Source: Pseudodesulfovibrio sp.
GTDB lineage: Bacteria; Desulfobacterota; Desulfovibrionia; Desulfovibrionales; Desulfovibrionaceae
Assembly: GCA_016744135.1 (NCBI GenBank)
Contig: JADGEX010000001.1
Location: 1,747,029-1,811,028 of the forward strand
Direction of reading: 5' to 3'
Length of the DNA: 64,000 nt
Under the pieces are notes generated by a model that saw only the letters and a program-made list of their open reading frames with translations, was not told the origin of the DNA and did not search any database. Shown here piece by piece: positions 35,295-43,937 of this stretch. A program made the translations under genes and the position numbers. Every line of letters begins with the position of its first letter. The stretch's first letter is position 1.

Positions 35295-36623
35295 ATGTCA
35301 CAACCAACTGACAACACAGTAAGAGTTTATACAATAAGCTTGGGTTGCCCCAAGAATCGCGTGGATACGGAACGACTTCTCGGAACTCTCGGCTCAGCTA
35401 TGGGCCCAGTGGAATCCGTGAAAGAGGCCGATCTTGTGCTCATAAATACCTGCGGATTCATTCAACCTGCCACCGAAGAATCGATCACGACTATTTTGGA
35501 CGCAGTCCGGGATGCAGCTGAAGTCATGGAAAAGACAGGACGAAAACCACTATTATGCGTGGCCGGATGCCTTGTCTCCCGATACGGGCAGGACTTAAAA
35601 AAGGAACTGCCTGAAGTGGACCTGTGGCTCACGACCGAAGAAATGCATCTGTGGCCGGATATGGCAGCCAAAGCCCTCTCGGTTTCGGTGGAGCGGGATA
35701 CGCCGCGCAACCTGTCAACCGGCCCAGCCTATGCCTACCTGAAGGTCTCCGAAGGCTGTTCCCATAACTGTCGATTCTGTACCATCCCGTCCATTCGGGG
35801 ACCGCACAAGAGTTGGCCCGTGGACTTTCTCATCGATGAAGCGGAGCAACTCGCCAACTCGGTCTCGGAGATTATAGTGGTGGGTCAGGATTCCACGGCC
35901 TACGGCTCGGACCTCGGCTCCGGCCATGATCTTGAAACGCTGGTCAAAGGCGTAGCTGGCATATCCGCCCTTCAGTGGCTGCGCATCATGTACCTGTATC
36001 CTGCAGGACTGACCGAATCCCTGCTTTCAATCCTCAAGGAACATGTCCCTCCATTCTTGCCGTATTTCGACATACCACTTCAGCACGCGCACCCGGATGT
36101 GCTTTCATCCATGGGCCGTCCGTTCGCCCGGAACCCGGAAAAAGTTATCGACAGAGTTCGGTCCTTTTTCCCGGAGGCCGCACTGCGCACGACTTTCATC
36201 GTTGGCTATCCGGGTGAAACCGAGGAACATTTCGAACACCTCATGGATTTTGTCCGCAAAACCAGATTTCACCATCTTGGCGTCTTCCCGTACTGGCCTG
36301 AAGATGGGACGCCCGCTGCGGCCATGGACAATCAGGTGCCGGACGAAATCAAAATGGAACGCCGGGACGCGCTTATGGAGCTTCAGGCCGGAATCAGCGA
36401 AGAGATTCTCTCACAATACGAGGGCAAGACTCTGCCCGTGCTTATCGAACAGCCGTCAGAGGAGTGGCCCGGCCTGTATGTGGGCCGAGCATGGTTTCAG
36501 GCACCGGATGTGGACGGTGTCACCTACGTCAGTGCGCCACCTGAGGTGGAACTGACGCTCGGCTCAATCGTGGACGTAGAAATAGAAAAAGCAGACACTT
36601 ATGATTTGTCGGGACTGGTCTAG
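35295..36623 (+). CDS. rimO: Ribosomal protein S12 methylthiotransferase
   Basis: 442 residues from ATG 35295 (AAGGA upstream). The N-terminal UPF0004 domain begins YTISLGCPKNRVDTE with cluster-binding cysteines, including INTCGF and CVAGCL. The radical SAM motif is CSHNCRFC, and the C-terminal ~65 residues form a TRAM-like domain. RimO adds a methylthio group to Asp88 of ribosomal protein S12. SLGCPKNRVD distinguishes it from MiaB. The longer frame to 34959 overlaps the divergent kinase and is not used. Confidence 0.94.
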   Translation: MSQPTDNTVRVYTISLGCPKNRVDTERLLGTLGSAMGPVESVKEADLVLINTCGFIQPATEESITTILDAVRDAAEVMEKTGRKPLLCVAGCLVSRYGQDLKKELPEVDLWLTTEEMHLWPDMAAKALSVSVERDTPRNLSTGPAYAYLKVSEGCSHNCRFCTIPSIRGPHKSWPVDFLIDEAEQLANSVSEIIVVGQDSTAYGSDLGSGHDLETLVKGVAGISALQWLRIMYLYPAGLTESLLSILKEHVPPFLPYFDIPLQHAHPDVLSSMGRPFARNPEKVIDRVRSFFPEAALRTTFIVGYPGETEEHFEHLMDFVRKTRFHHLGVFPYWPEDGTPAAAMDNQVPDEIKMERRDALMELQAGISEEILSQYEGKTLPVLIEQPSEEWPGLYVGRAWFQAPDVDGVTYVSAPPEVELTLGSIVDVEIEKADTYDLSGLV

Positions 36624-36651
36624 ATTGCTTCAAGCGGCGGGATTATAAAAA

Positions 36652-36691
36652 TTCAAAAGAAGCCGTCCGGGCCGCTTACGCAGCCCGGACG
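36652..36691 (-). terminator. Terminator of the 154-aa unknown gene
   Basis: Stem CGTCCGGGC/GCCCGGACG with a 10-base loop; on the minus strand it is followed by GGCTTCTTTT. It lies just after the stop of the minus gene. Confidence 0.65.
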
Positions 36692-36714
36692 AGAAATGGC
36701 AGGCAGTTCTTCGG

Positions 36715-37179
36715 TTAAACGTAGTCGCCCCGATTGAACTTGAACTGTTCGGTTGCAGTCAGAGTTTCCAATTCATCAACAATGGACTTAATTTCGGGAG
36801 CAAGGTCTGCCTGACCGCCCTTGAGCGCGGCTACCTCACCTGCGATCTCATCAAGTGTCGTATAAGCGGACTTAAGTCCCCCTTCCGGTCCTGCGAGTGT
36901 CGCTGCATAATTATCCCATTTGTCGAGAATGGATTCTACCTGTCCGGCCACCTGAGCGGAATTGTCGTTCGTGCTTTGCACGGCACCGACATTTCCTGCT
37001 GCGATCAGGGGATTCACAATTGGAGGCGGCACAGCACCCTGCGTCTTAGCAGGAGCGTCTCCCCGCGCCACTTCCTGGTTGAGAATGTCCCCGAAGGCGT
37101 TTCCAGGCTGGCGTACCTTGTCCTTCCGTTGCGGTTGCTCCGGTTGGACGCCCTCGATCTGATCAGGACGGATCATCAT
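36715..37179 (-). CDS. Unknown protein with disordered N-terminus and helical C-terminus
   Basis: 154 residues. The first ~60 are Pro/Gln/Ala-rich and likely disordered (MIRPDQIEGVQPEQPQ...), and residues ~75-150 are predicted amphipathic helices ending FKFNRGDYV. No signal peptide or known domain was recognised. The overall shape resembles small flagellar or secretion accessory proteins, but that is only an impression. GGAG precedes the tandem ATGs at 37179. It is divergent from the universal stress gene and has its own terminator. Confidence 0.65.
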   Translation of the reverse strand: MMIRPDQIEGVQPEQPQRKDKVRQPGNAFGDILNQEVARGDAPAKTQGAVPPPIVNPLIAAGNVGAVQSTNDNSAQVAGQVESILDKWDNYAATLAGPEGGLKSAYTTLDEIAGEVAALKGGQADLAPEIKSIVDELETLTATEQFKFNRGDYV

Positions 37180-37241
37180 AGTTCTACTCCTATCCTGTGG
37201 TTTGCTTAAGATTGTGCAAAGACCTTGCCAAGGGCATCAGG

Positions 37242-37269
37242 TTGACAACCATTTGAAAATTCTTATCTT
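37242..37269 (+). promoter_or_regulatory. Possible sigma70 promoter of the universal stress protein gene
   Basis: A perfect TTGACA (37242-37247), 16-base spacer, then TATCTT (37264-37269). It would give a leader of about 180 bases that contains the FNR-like palindrome. Confidence 0.45.
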
Positions 37270-37403
37270 TTAAGTATAAGCACCCGGAAAAAACTTCCAC
37301 TTCCCTCACGAAGGTCCGCGTCTGTTTCCATCTGACTGTAATGCAGAAGAAAAAGGTTGTCTATTCGTGCTCGGAGGGGCATAAAAAAAATAGGGAAAAT
37401 CCC

Positions 37404-37429
37404 TTTCCTTTGATGCAAATCAAAGGAAA
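37404..37429 (+). promoter_or_regulatory. Perfect 11-bp palindrome containing an FNR-type box
   Basis: TTTCCTTTGAT-GCAA-ATCAAAGGAAA. The centre TTGAT-N4-ATCAA equals the classic FNR/CRP-family consensus. It ends 26 bases before the uspA-type start codon and 14 before AGGAGGAG (37444 onward), so it could be a repressor site or an mRNA hairpin with a GCAA tetraloop. Confidence 0.5.
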
Positions 37430-37455
37430 ATGACAATACAGCAAGGAGGAGAACC

Positions 37456-37896
37456 ATGGCTGACGTCAAGAAGATTTTGTGTGCAGTGGACTTTTCCGAC
37501 TATAGCCCGATGGTGGCTGACTATGCAAACATGATCGCCAAGTGCTCTCAAGCCGAAGTGATCGTGCTTTATGTCGCCCCGTCCCTCAGCCAGTATGTGG
37601 GATTCCACGTACCGCCCAGTTCCATTGAGAGCTTTGTGGGTGAAATTGTGACCGGTGCCGAAGACACCATGAACACATTTGTGGCTGAAAACTTCAAGGA
37701 TCTCAGCGTTGAAGGGAAGGTCGTCACAGGCTATCCCGCCGAAGAAATCCTTGCCATTTCCGAAGCCGAAGGTGTCGACATGGTCGTCATGGGTACCCAT
37801 GGACGAAAGGGCATCGACCGTATCCTGTTCGGTTCCGTGGCTGAAAAGGTCGTCAAGAGCTCTGCAGCTCCCGTTCTGACAGTGCGCCCGGACTAG
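37456..37896 (+). CDS. Universal stress protein (UspA family)
   Basis: 146 residues of a single Usp domain: KILCAVDFSDYSPMVADYA at the start and VVMGTHGRKGIDRILFGSVAEKVVKSSAAPVLTV at the end, which is the GxGxxG-S nucleotide-binding signature of ATP-binding members. AGGAGGAG precedes ATG 37456. It is a small cytoplasmic protein linked to stress and energy limitation. It is monocistronic, with a perfect FNR-type palindrome in front and a terminator behind. Confidence 0.95.
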   Translation: MADVKKILCAVDFSDYSPMVADYANMIAKCSQAEVIVLYVAPSLSQYVGFHVPPSSIESFVGEIVTGAEDTMNTFVAENFKDLSVEGKVVTGYPAEEILAISEAEGVDMVVMGTHGRKGIDRILFGSVAEKVVKSSAAPVLTVRPD

Positions 37897-37930
37897 GACG
37901 CTTTACTGACGGACATAAAAAATATATAAA

Positions 37931-37956
37931 GGACGGCTTCGGCCGTTCTTTTTTTT
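37931..37956 (+). terminator. Intrinsic terminator after the universal stress gene
   Basis: Stem GGACGGC-TTCG-GCCGTTC (one GU pair) followed by eight T. Confidence 0.9.
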
Positions 37957-37973
37957 ATTGAGATGAGGGAAAT

Positions 37974-39074
37974 ATGAGAGATTTTAGCGTCCGTCCAGAA
38001 ATTCAAGACTTTGCACCATACGTGCCGGGTCTGACCATCGAACAAATTCAGGAGCGGTATGGCCTCAACACGGTCATCAAGCTCGCCAGCAATGAGAACC
38101 CACTGGGCACGTCCCCCTTGGTCCAAAAGGCTATTGCCAAAAATGCTGCCCGTGCTTTCCGTTACCCGGAGAACCATTCTCCGAGACTGGTCAAAGCCAT
38201 CGCACAGACTGCGGGTGTTTCTGAAGACTGCATTCTGGTGGGCAATGGTTCGGACGAAATCATCGACATGCTTTTCCGTATGAAAGGGATTCCCGGCAAA
38301 TCCAATGTGGTCTGTTATGAAAATTCCTTTGCCATGTACCGGATGTGCGCCAAGCTGACAGACCTTGAGTATCGCGAAATCCCACGCGACGACGATCTTG
38401 AACTGCCACTGGCCGCCATGGCCGAAGCCGCTGACGAAAACACCGCTATGGTTATCGTGACCAGCCCGGACAATCCCACAGGACTGGCTGCCACGGTGGA
38501 CGATCTGTCCGTATTGGCAGGAGTGCTACCGAAAGACTGCCTGCTGGTAGTAGACGAAGCGTATATCGAATTTGCATGGCCCCCCGAATCATATTCTCCG
38601 GTTCAAGCCTTTGACCTGTTCGAAAATCTGGTGGCTCTGCGCACATTTTCCAAGGCGTATGGTTTGGCCGGACTCCGTGTCGGATACGGCATCCTGCCGC
38701 CCAAGCTTGCCGCATTGATGAAAAACGCTCGTATACCTTTCACGGTCAACCTGCTGGCCGAAGAGGCAGCACTGGCCGCACTTGAAGACGAAGTGTTTTT
38801 CAATGAGACACTTCAACTGGTCATGCATGGTCGTGAATATTTCACCGAAGAATTGACCCGTCTCGGCTGCAAGGTCTGGCCGAGTCAGTCCAACTTCGTC
38901 ATGTTCGAACCTCCCAAACCGGCTCAGACTGTGTTCAAAGCTCTGCTCAAAAAGGGCATCATCGTCCGTCCTCTGGGCAGTTTCGGACTGGGCACGTGCA
39001 TTCGCGTCAATGTGGGAACAAACGCCGAAAACACGACATTCATCAAAAAGTTAGAGGACATTCTCAATGGGTAA
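37974..39074 (+). CDS. hisC: Histidinol-phosphate aminotransferase
   Basis: 366 residues, class-II aminotransferase of the HisC type: VIKLASNENPLGTSP, the PLP Lys in TFSKAYGLAGLRVGYG, VTSPDNPTG and RVNVGT at the end. It makes histidinol phosphate from imidazole-acetol phosphate; HisC can also act on aromatic amino acids. GAGGGA precedes ATG 37974. It overlaps cmk by 8 bases and is followed by serS, forming a three-gene unit. Confidence 0.93.
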   Translation: MRDFSVRPEIQDFAPYVPGLTIEQIQERYGLNTVIKLASNENPLGTSPLVQKAIAKNAARAFRYPENHSPRLVKAIAQTAGVSEDCILVGNGSDEIIDMLFRMKGIPGKSNVVCYENSFAMYRMCAKLTDLEYREIPRDDDLELPLAAMAEAADENTAMVIVTSPDNPTGLAATVDDLSVLAGVLPKDCLLVVDEAYIEFAWPPESYSPVQAFDLFENLVALRTFSKAYGLAGLRVGYGILPPKLAALMKNARIPFTVNLLAEEAALAALEDEVFFNETLQLVMHGREYFTEELTRLGCKVWPSQSNFVMFEPPKPAQTVFKALLKKGIIVRPLGSFGLGTCIRVNVGTNAENTTFIKKLEDILNG

Positions 39075-39726
39075 GCCCCTCATTGTGACCATCGACGGCC
39101 CAGCCGGGGTCGGCAAATCCACCATGGCCAAACAATTGGCCGGGCACCTGTCCATCCCGTATCTTGATACCGGAGCCATGTTCCGATCCATCGCCTGGAA
39201 ACTGGGCGATGGGGCATGGGATTGGGATAAAGACCGAATTCAAATGACGCTGGATAGCATGAACTTCGGATTGTCAGGTATTGGTGAAGATTCGGTACTA
39301 ACGTTGAACAACACGCCTGTCGGCAGCGAAATTCGCACGGAGCAGGTCGGCATGTGGGCATCCAACATTGCCACGTTGCCAGTGATTCGTACTTTTTTGA
39401 AAACGGCTCAGCAAAACTTAGGCGAAAAGTTTTCACTGGTGGCCGAAGGACGCGACATGGGGACCGTCATTTTTCCTGGCGCACCGCACAAATTCTTTCT
39501 GGATGCATCCGTGGAAGAACGTGCCAACCGTCGGTTCAAACAACTTTCATCCATGAACAAGCCGGCTGATTTTGACGAGCTTAAAGACCAAATTTCCAAA
39601 CGAGATCATCAGGATCGCAATCGAGTGGTGGCTCCGCTCAAGGCCGCAGACGATGCCATTACTATAGATTCGACTGAAATGAATAAAGAGCAGGTCTTCA
39701 CCGTCTTGAAAGACGGCGTGGCCTAG
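39067..39726 (+). CDS. cmk: Cytidylate kinase
   Basis: 219 residues: P-loop [43 protein letters not shown] and KRDHQDRNR of bacterial Cmk. It phosphorylates CMP and dCMP. It starts inside the last codons of hisC and is followed by serS after 31 bases, so all three are probably one operon. Confidence 0.95.
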   Translation: MGKPLIVTIDGPAGVGKSTMAKQLAGHLSIPYLDTGAMFRSIAWKLGDGAWDWDKDRIQMTLDSMNFGLSGIGEDSVLTLNNTPVGSEIRTEQVGMWASNIATLPVIRTFLKTAQQNLGEKFSLVAEGRDMGTVIFPGAPHKFFLDASVEERANRRFKQLSSMNKPADFDELKDQISKRDHQDRNRVVAPLKAADDAITIDSTEMNKEQVFTVLKDGVA

Positions 39727-39757
39727 GATATTACGGGGATCGAACGAGGAGTTACCC

Positions 39758-41035
39758 ATGCTTGATTTGAAAATGATGCAAAAGAATCCCGAAATTGTTC
39801 GGGAGAGCCTGAAGAAACGCGGCTCGAAGATAGATGTTCAGGGATTTACCGATCTTGACACGCAACGTAAGGAATTAATCGCCGAAGTCGAAGCGCTCAA
39901 AGCCGAAAAGAATGCTGTTGGCCCGGAAATCGCCAAACGCAAAAAGGCAGGCGAGGACGCATCCGATCTGCTCAAGAAAATGGGTGAAGTCTCTGGTCGT
40001 ACCAAAGAATTGGACAAAGAACTCACCGAAGTTCAGACAGCCCAAAATGAATGGATGATGTCCGTTCCTAACATCCCACACGAGTCCGTGCCCGTCGGTG
40101 CTTCCGAGGACGACAATCCGGTCCGGCGCTACTGGGGTGAAAAACCGGAATTCGATTTTGAACCCAGGGAACATTGGGATCTCGGCACTGAACTCGGCGG
40201 TCTTGATTTCGAATGTGCAGCCAAACTGGCAGGCTCCCGCTTTTCCATCAGCTTCGGCTGGTGTGCCCGTCTGGAACGTGCCCTTGCCCAGTTGATGCTC
40301 AACACCCAGACTGAACAGCATGGTTACACCGAGGTATTGCCTCCGTTCATCGTCAACAAGGCGACCATGACAGGCACAGGCCAGTTGCCCAAATTTGAAG
40401 AAGATTTATTCAAATTGACAGATGACCGCGAATTTTATCTCATTCCCACGGCCGAAGTCCCATTGACCAACATCTATGCAGGTGAGGTTATTGACGGAGA
40501 CATGCTTCCTACCAAATTCTGTGCGCAAACCCCGTGCTTCCGCTCTGAAGCGGGCTCCTACGGCAAGGACACCAAAGGATTGATTCGGCTACACCAATTC
40601 TACAAGGTAGAAATGGTCAATTTCGCCCATCCTGACAAATCTTTCGAGGCCCTTGAAGATATGACTGCGGCTGCTGAAAAGATTCTCCAACTGCTCAAAA
40701 TCCCGTATAGGGTGATCGAACTGTGTACCGGAGATCTTGGTTTCAGCGCGGTCAAAACCTATGACATTGAAGTCTGGTTGCCCGGTCAGAACGCGTACCG
40801 CGAAATATCCTCCTGTTCCAACTGCGGAGATTTTCAGGGTAGACGCGCCAACATCAAGTTCCAGCCCAAAGATTCCAAGAAAAAGCAGTTCGTTCATACT
40901 CTGAACGGCTCCGGCCTCGCCATTGGTCGTTGTCTCGTGGCTGTCCTTGAAAATTATCAGCAAGCCGACGGCTCTGTCGTCATTCCTGATGTGCTCAAGC
41001 CCTACATGGGTGGGATCGAAGTCGTGAAGCCGTAA
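39758..41035 (+). CDS. serS: Seryl-tRNA synthetase
   Basis: 425 residues. An N-terminal helical arm (tRNA-binding coiled coil, ~residues 30-105), then the class-II core with [39 protein letters not shown] and [19 protein letters not shown]. It charges tRNA-Ser and tRNA-Sec. GAGGAG precedes the ATG. An 11-bp stem terminator follows. Confidence 0.97.
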   Translation: MLDLKMMQKNPEIVRESLKKRGSKIDVQGFTDLDTQRKELIAEVEALKAEKNAVGPEIAKRKKAGEDASDLLKKMGEVSGRTKELDKELTEVQTAQNEWMMSVPNIPHESVPVGASEDDNPVRRYWGEKPEFDFEPREHWDLGTELGGLDFECAAKLAGSRFSISFGWCARLERALAQLMLNTQTEQHGYTEVLPPFIVNKATMTGTGQLPKFEEDLFKLTDDREFYLIPTAEVPLTNIYAGEVIDGDMLPTKFCAQTPCFRSEAGSYGKDTKGLIRLHQFYKVEMVNFAHPDKSFEALEDMTAAAEKILQLLKIPYRVIELCTGDLGFSAVKTYDIEVWLPGQNAYREISSCSNCGDFQGRRANIKFQPKDSKKKQFVHTLNGSGLAIGRCLVAVLENYQQADGSVVIPDVLKPYMGGIEVVKP

Positions 41036-41057
41036 CAAGCTGTACTTGAAGAATGCA

Positions 41058-41096
41058 AGAGGCCGGTGGAATAATGTTTCACCGGCCTCTTTTTTT
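41058..41096 (+). terminator. Intrinsic terminator of hisC-cmk-serS
   Basis: Perfect 11-bp stem AGAGGCCGGTG/CACCGGCCTCT followed by a T-run. Confidence 0.92.
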
Positions 41097-41101
41097 GCGC
41101 A

Positions 41102-41138
41102 TAAAAAAGGGGCGCAGCCCATACGAACCGCGCCCCTT
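41102..41138 (-). terminator. Intrinsic terminator of the flagellar minus-strand cluster
   Basis: Minus-strand stem AAGGGGCGC/GCGCCCCTT followed by TTTT, just after the MotE-like gene. Confidence 0.82.
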
Positions 41139-41155
41139 GCATATATTCGATAAAA

Positions 41156-41830
41156 CTACATCCCTTCGTTGAAAGGAATCTGAAGCTTGGTCAGCTCTTC
41201 TGACAGCTTGGCTGCTTTTGATGCTTCCACAAAGGACAGAATCTCACCCGCCTGACGACCACGCATCCCTGACAACACCTTGACGGCCAAGTCATCATCC
41301 ATATTCTGCAAAATCTCAGCGGCCTTCTTGGCCTTGGTATTGGAAATCATATCCACCAATTGTTTAACGCGCTTGTCCTTGACGCTCTTGGCTTCCGTCA
41401 GCATTTGCTTGATCTCGGCATGAAGCTTCTGCACCTTGACGGCCTCGGCCTTGATGGAAGCCTCCATCTCCTTGAGCGTCCGCTCCTTGATGGCGAGTTC
41501 CTCTTCCTTGCGTTTAAGTGCTTTCCATTCCTTGGGCAGGTCATCTTCGGTCCGCAAAGAGGCAGCTTTGTCAGCCTCGGCTTCAGCCTTGGCTGTGCGG
41601 TTGGCTTCGGAATCAGCTTTGTCGGCAATGGGAGTCGTGGACTCTTTCCCTTCCTCTGCAGCAATGGCGAGACTGGAAATTCCGTCAGGCAAGACGGTCT
41701 CAACAGCTTTAAGCGTCAGAGAATCGACACTGAGCATACCGAACACGGCAAGCTTCAGCAGGGCCAAAAAAACGAGGCTGGCGAGAACTCTAGAAATCTT
41801 TAGATTTGTACCGAAGCGTTGCCATTTCAT
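41156..41830 (-). CDS. MotE-like flagellar protein (MgtE N-domain-like C-terminus)
   Basis: About 224 residues from ATG 41830 (AGAAGGA upstream); ATG 41866 is the longer alternative. One N-terminal TM helix, an Ala/Glu/Lys-rich periplasmic coiled coil (~residues 60-150), then a ~60-residue domain (NTKAKKAAEILQNMDDDLAVKVLSGMRGRQAGEI...) of the MgtE_N/MotE type. MotE is a stator-associated chaperone-like protein in other bacteria. It overlaps the fliJ gene by about 40 bases, supporting a flagellar role. Confidence 0.8.
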   Translation of the reverse strand: MKWQRFGTNLKISRVLASLVFLALLKLAVFGMLSVDSLTLKAVETVLPDGISSLAIAAEEGKESTTPIADKADSEANRTAKAEAEADKAASLRTEDDLPKEWKALKRKEEELAIKERTLKEMEASIKAEAVKVQKLHAEIKQMLTEAKSVKDKRVKQLVDMISNTKAKKAAEILQNMDDDLAVKVLSGMRGRQAGEILSFVEASKAAKLSEELTKLQIPFNEGM

Positions 41831-42230
41831 CGTTTTCCTTCTCTTGACGAGCGTTTTCTTCTTCATGATGCTTCTTGGATTGCGTTGCTTTGAGCTTCTC
41901 CAGGAGCTTCTTGTCCTTGGAGCGTTCCACAGCCTCCGCCCGACATCTTTGCAATTTGAGTTCCAAACTATTGAGATTCATCTGGGCAATGGAAATATCT
42001 TGATCCAGAGCTTCCTTGTACTGTCGCCACAACCACATATCATTGGCTGATTTGTGTGACCCACTCTCTTTCAGCAAATGCTCACGCAACAGATCTTCCA
42101 ATTCAGAAACCTTGGCGGCCTGTTCATCTCGTGCCGCTTTGGCCCGGGCCAAAGCCCCCTTGGCCTGCTCCTCAAGCTGTTCCCGATAATCGAGAACCTT
42201 GTCGAGCTTGAATGAAAACTGTTTGGACAC
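41790..42230 (-). CDS. fliJ: Flagellar export protein FliJ
   Basis: 146 residues from GTG 42230, which has GGAGAG 5 bases upstream. The sequence is a long coiled coil (FKLDKVLDYREQLEEQAKGAL...), typical of FliJ in length and in the opening KLDxVLxYRE motif. FliJ is a general chaperone and part of the export ATPase complex. Its 3' end overlaps the MotE-like gene. No other flagellar structural genes are in the window; the cluster is a small outlier. Confidence 0.82.
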   Translation of the reverse strand: MSKQFSFKLDKVLDYREQLEEQAKGALARAKAARDEQAAKVSELEDLLREHLLKESGSHKSANDMWLWRQYKEALDQDISIAQMNLNSLELKLQRCRAEAVERSKDKKLLEKLKATQSKKHHEEENARQEKENDEMATLRYKSKDF

Positions 42231-42270
42231 GTTACTCTCCTGCCACAACTATCTGCGAAATCACACGGAC

Positions 42271-42444
42271 CTATTTCTTGACCAACACAGGACTACCAGC
42301 CAGACCACAGTAGCCCTTTTCCTTGGTCTCGTCCGCCCACCGCCACATCATGCACATGGCAACCTGGCACATCTTCATCTTATCATCGTGTGTCTTAAGC
42401 AAAGGGCAGAACATAAATTTCGCATCACTATCACTGACCAGCAT
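42271..42444 (-). CDS. 57-residue Cys-containing small protein, unknown
   Basis: Starts MLVSDSDAKFMFCPLLK at ATG 42444 with GGAG 6 bases upstream. It has four cysteines (FCPLL, MCQVAMCMMW, YCGLAG) in an arrangement that could bind a metal or FeS cluster; the family is unknown to me. It lies just upstream of fliJ (40 bases) in the same direction and just downstream of a terminator, so it may be the first gene of the fliJ-motE unit. Confidence 0.55.
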   Translation of the reverse strand: MLVSDSDAKFMFCPLLKTHDDKMKMCQVAMCMMWRWADETKEKGYCGLAGSPVLVKK

Positions 42445-42456
42445 GGGATTCTCCTT

Positions 42457-42492
42457 TAAAAAAAAACGGCGCGTCGCCAACCGCGACGCGCC
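42457..42492 (-). terminator. Intrinsic terminator of the 428-aa exported unknown
   Basis: Minus-strand perfect 10-bp stem GGCGCGTCGC/GCGACGCGCC followed by G and about ten T. Confidence 0.92.
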
Positions 42493-42528
42493 GTCAATAT
42501 AGCGTGCATTGCTGTTTCTTTCCAGCAC

Positions 42529-43815
42529 TTACCCTTCGGGGACTTCCGCAGCAGGAGCAGCCTCAGCCTCAACAGGGGCAAAGATGGGGGCCTGCTTACG
42601 AGCCACAGGACCACCGCCAATGGAAATCAATGTTTCCATACCAAGCATGCCCTTGAGCTTTTCCAGAGCCAGGACAGACCGACGGCCTTCCTTGTCCAGC
42701 ACTTTTGCATACCCGCCGTCAGCAATGATGTCAGCGTAATCGCTGGAATCAAGCTTGGGATCATTCTTGAACCGAGCCTCGAAATTCTTGGCATACTGAC
42801 GGATCAGCACATCCATTTCGATGTCGGACATATTCACCACACCGGACATGCCCAGCACAACGGCTTCAGGAGTCAAATCGTCAGACTCAACGACTTTCTT
42901 AAAACTCCGAGCATACCGCAGGCTACCGTCATAAATATGGCTACGCTTGACCACGTTCATCCCAGCCCAACCGGCATTGAGCCACTTGAACAGGAAGACG
43001 GAACTCTTCGGAGCAGCCTGATCGTGTTCCACAAAAATCTGCACAGAACCGGATGAATACATAAAAGTGTCCATCCAACCAATCATGCCTTTGTTCAACC
43101 CTTCAAGACCAGAATAGAAATAATCCCACTCTTTGTCGTTCAAGATCGCGCCCTTACGACCTACATCGGACTTCCCGTCCTGTTCGGTCACGGAAACCAA
43201 TATATTCTTACCCTGATACTTAAGTAAAATAATCAACCTGTCCAAATCATAGGCATAGTAGGCTTCGGCAAAGGAGTCCGGGGTATTGGCCTCAAACTCA
43301 CGACCACGCGTAATCACAGGTTCAGTCAAAGTAGGGAGTTCCTCCCACAAACCTTTTTCACGAGCCAGGAATTGACTGTCTTTATGCCAGCCGGACAATC
43401 GAAGCACAGCGGGACACAACAGATAATTCGGAATATCCGGATTGTAAAAATACCGAAGAATGCGATCCAAATCGGTACGCACTTCCTGACGCAAGCAGAT
43501 ACCATACCCCTTGAACCGTTTGGCCGGAGCAATATTCTTGGGGTCATCCTGCATATTCACGACAAAATCCAACATGGGCTGAATCTTGTTCACAGCCAAC
43601 ATGGAATCATCCCCTTTCAGCACCTCGAACAGATGGTCAATGCCGGACTCAACGTCCTTGGCCAACGAAGCTGGTTTAGGAGACAATTTCACGTCCATAA
43701 GACCTTCCGGTTCCTCGGCTCGCACCGGGGAAGTAGCGGTCAGGACGCACAGGCCCACGATCAGGGCGAAAAGGCCTTGAACAACAGATAAGACTCTGAA
43801 AGTATTATTCTTCAT
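42529..43815 (-). CDS. Large exported protein of unknown function
   Basis: About 428 residues from ATG 43815; an in-frame ATG at 43866 would add 17 residues, but its GAGG is too close to the start. Residues ~1-33 are a signal peptide ending PVRA. The mature protein shows no domain I recognise, no membrane helices and a Pro/Ala/Glu-rich tail. Sequence blocks such as GYGICLRQEVRTDLDRILRY and WDYFYSGLEGLNKG suggest a compact globular fold. It is between dinB and the fliJ cluster on the same strand and ends at a strong terminator, so a flagellar link is only positional. Confidence 0.65.
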   Translation of the reverse strand: MKNNTFRVLSVVQGLFALIVGLCVLTATSPVRAEEPEGLMDVKLSPKPASLAKDVESGIDHLFEVLKGDDSMLAVNKIQPMLDFVVNMQDDPKNIAPAKRFKGYGICLRQEVRTDLDRILRYFYNPDIPNYLLCPAVLRLSGWHKDSQFLAREKGLWEELPTLTEPVITRGREFEANTPDSFAEAYYAYDLDRLIILLKYQGKNILVSVTEQDGKSDVGRKGAILNDKEWDYFYSGLEGLNKGMIGWMDTFMYSSGSVQIFVEHDQAAPKSSVFLFKWLNAGWAGMNVVKRSHIYDGSLRYARSFKKVVESDDLTPEAVVLGMSGVVNMSDIEMDVLIRQYAKNFEARFKNDPKLDSSDYADIIADGGYAKVLDKEGRRSVLALEKLKGMLGMETLISIGGGPVARKQAPIFAPVEAEAAPAAEVPEG

Positions 43816-43937
43816 ATAGTATTCGTATTGGTTGAGCCGCGCTTGAACACGGACGGTTTTTTTCATGTCCTCAAAACTCTATGTAGTAATCTTCCTCAGC
43901 TTTGGCAAGGGCGAGGCTATTGTCCTGAAAAACCTAA

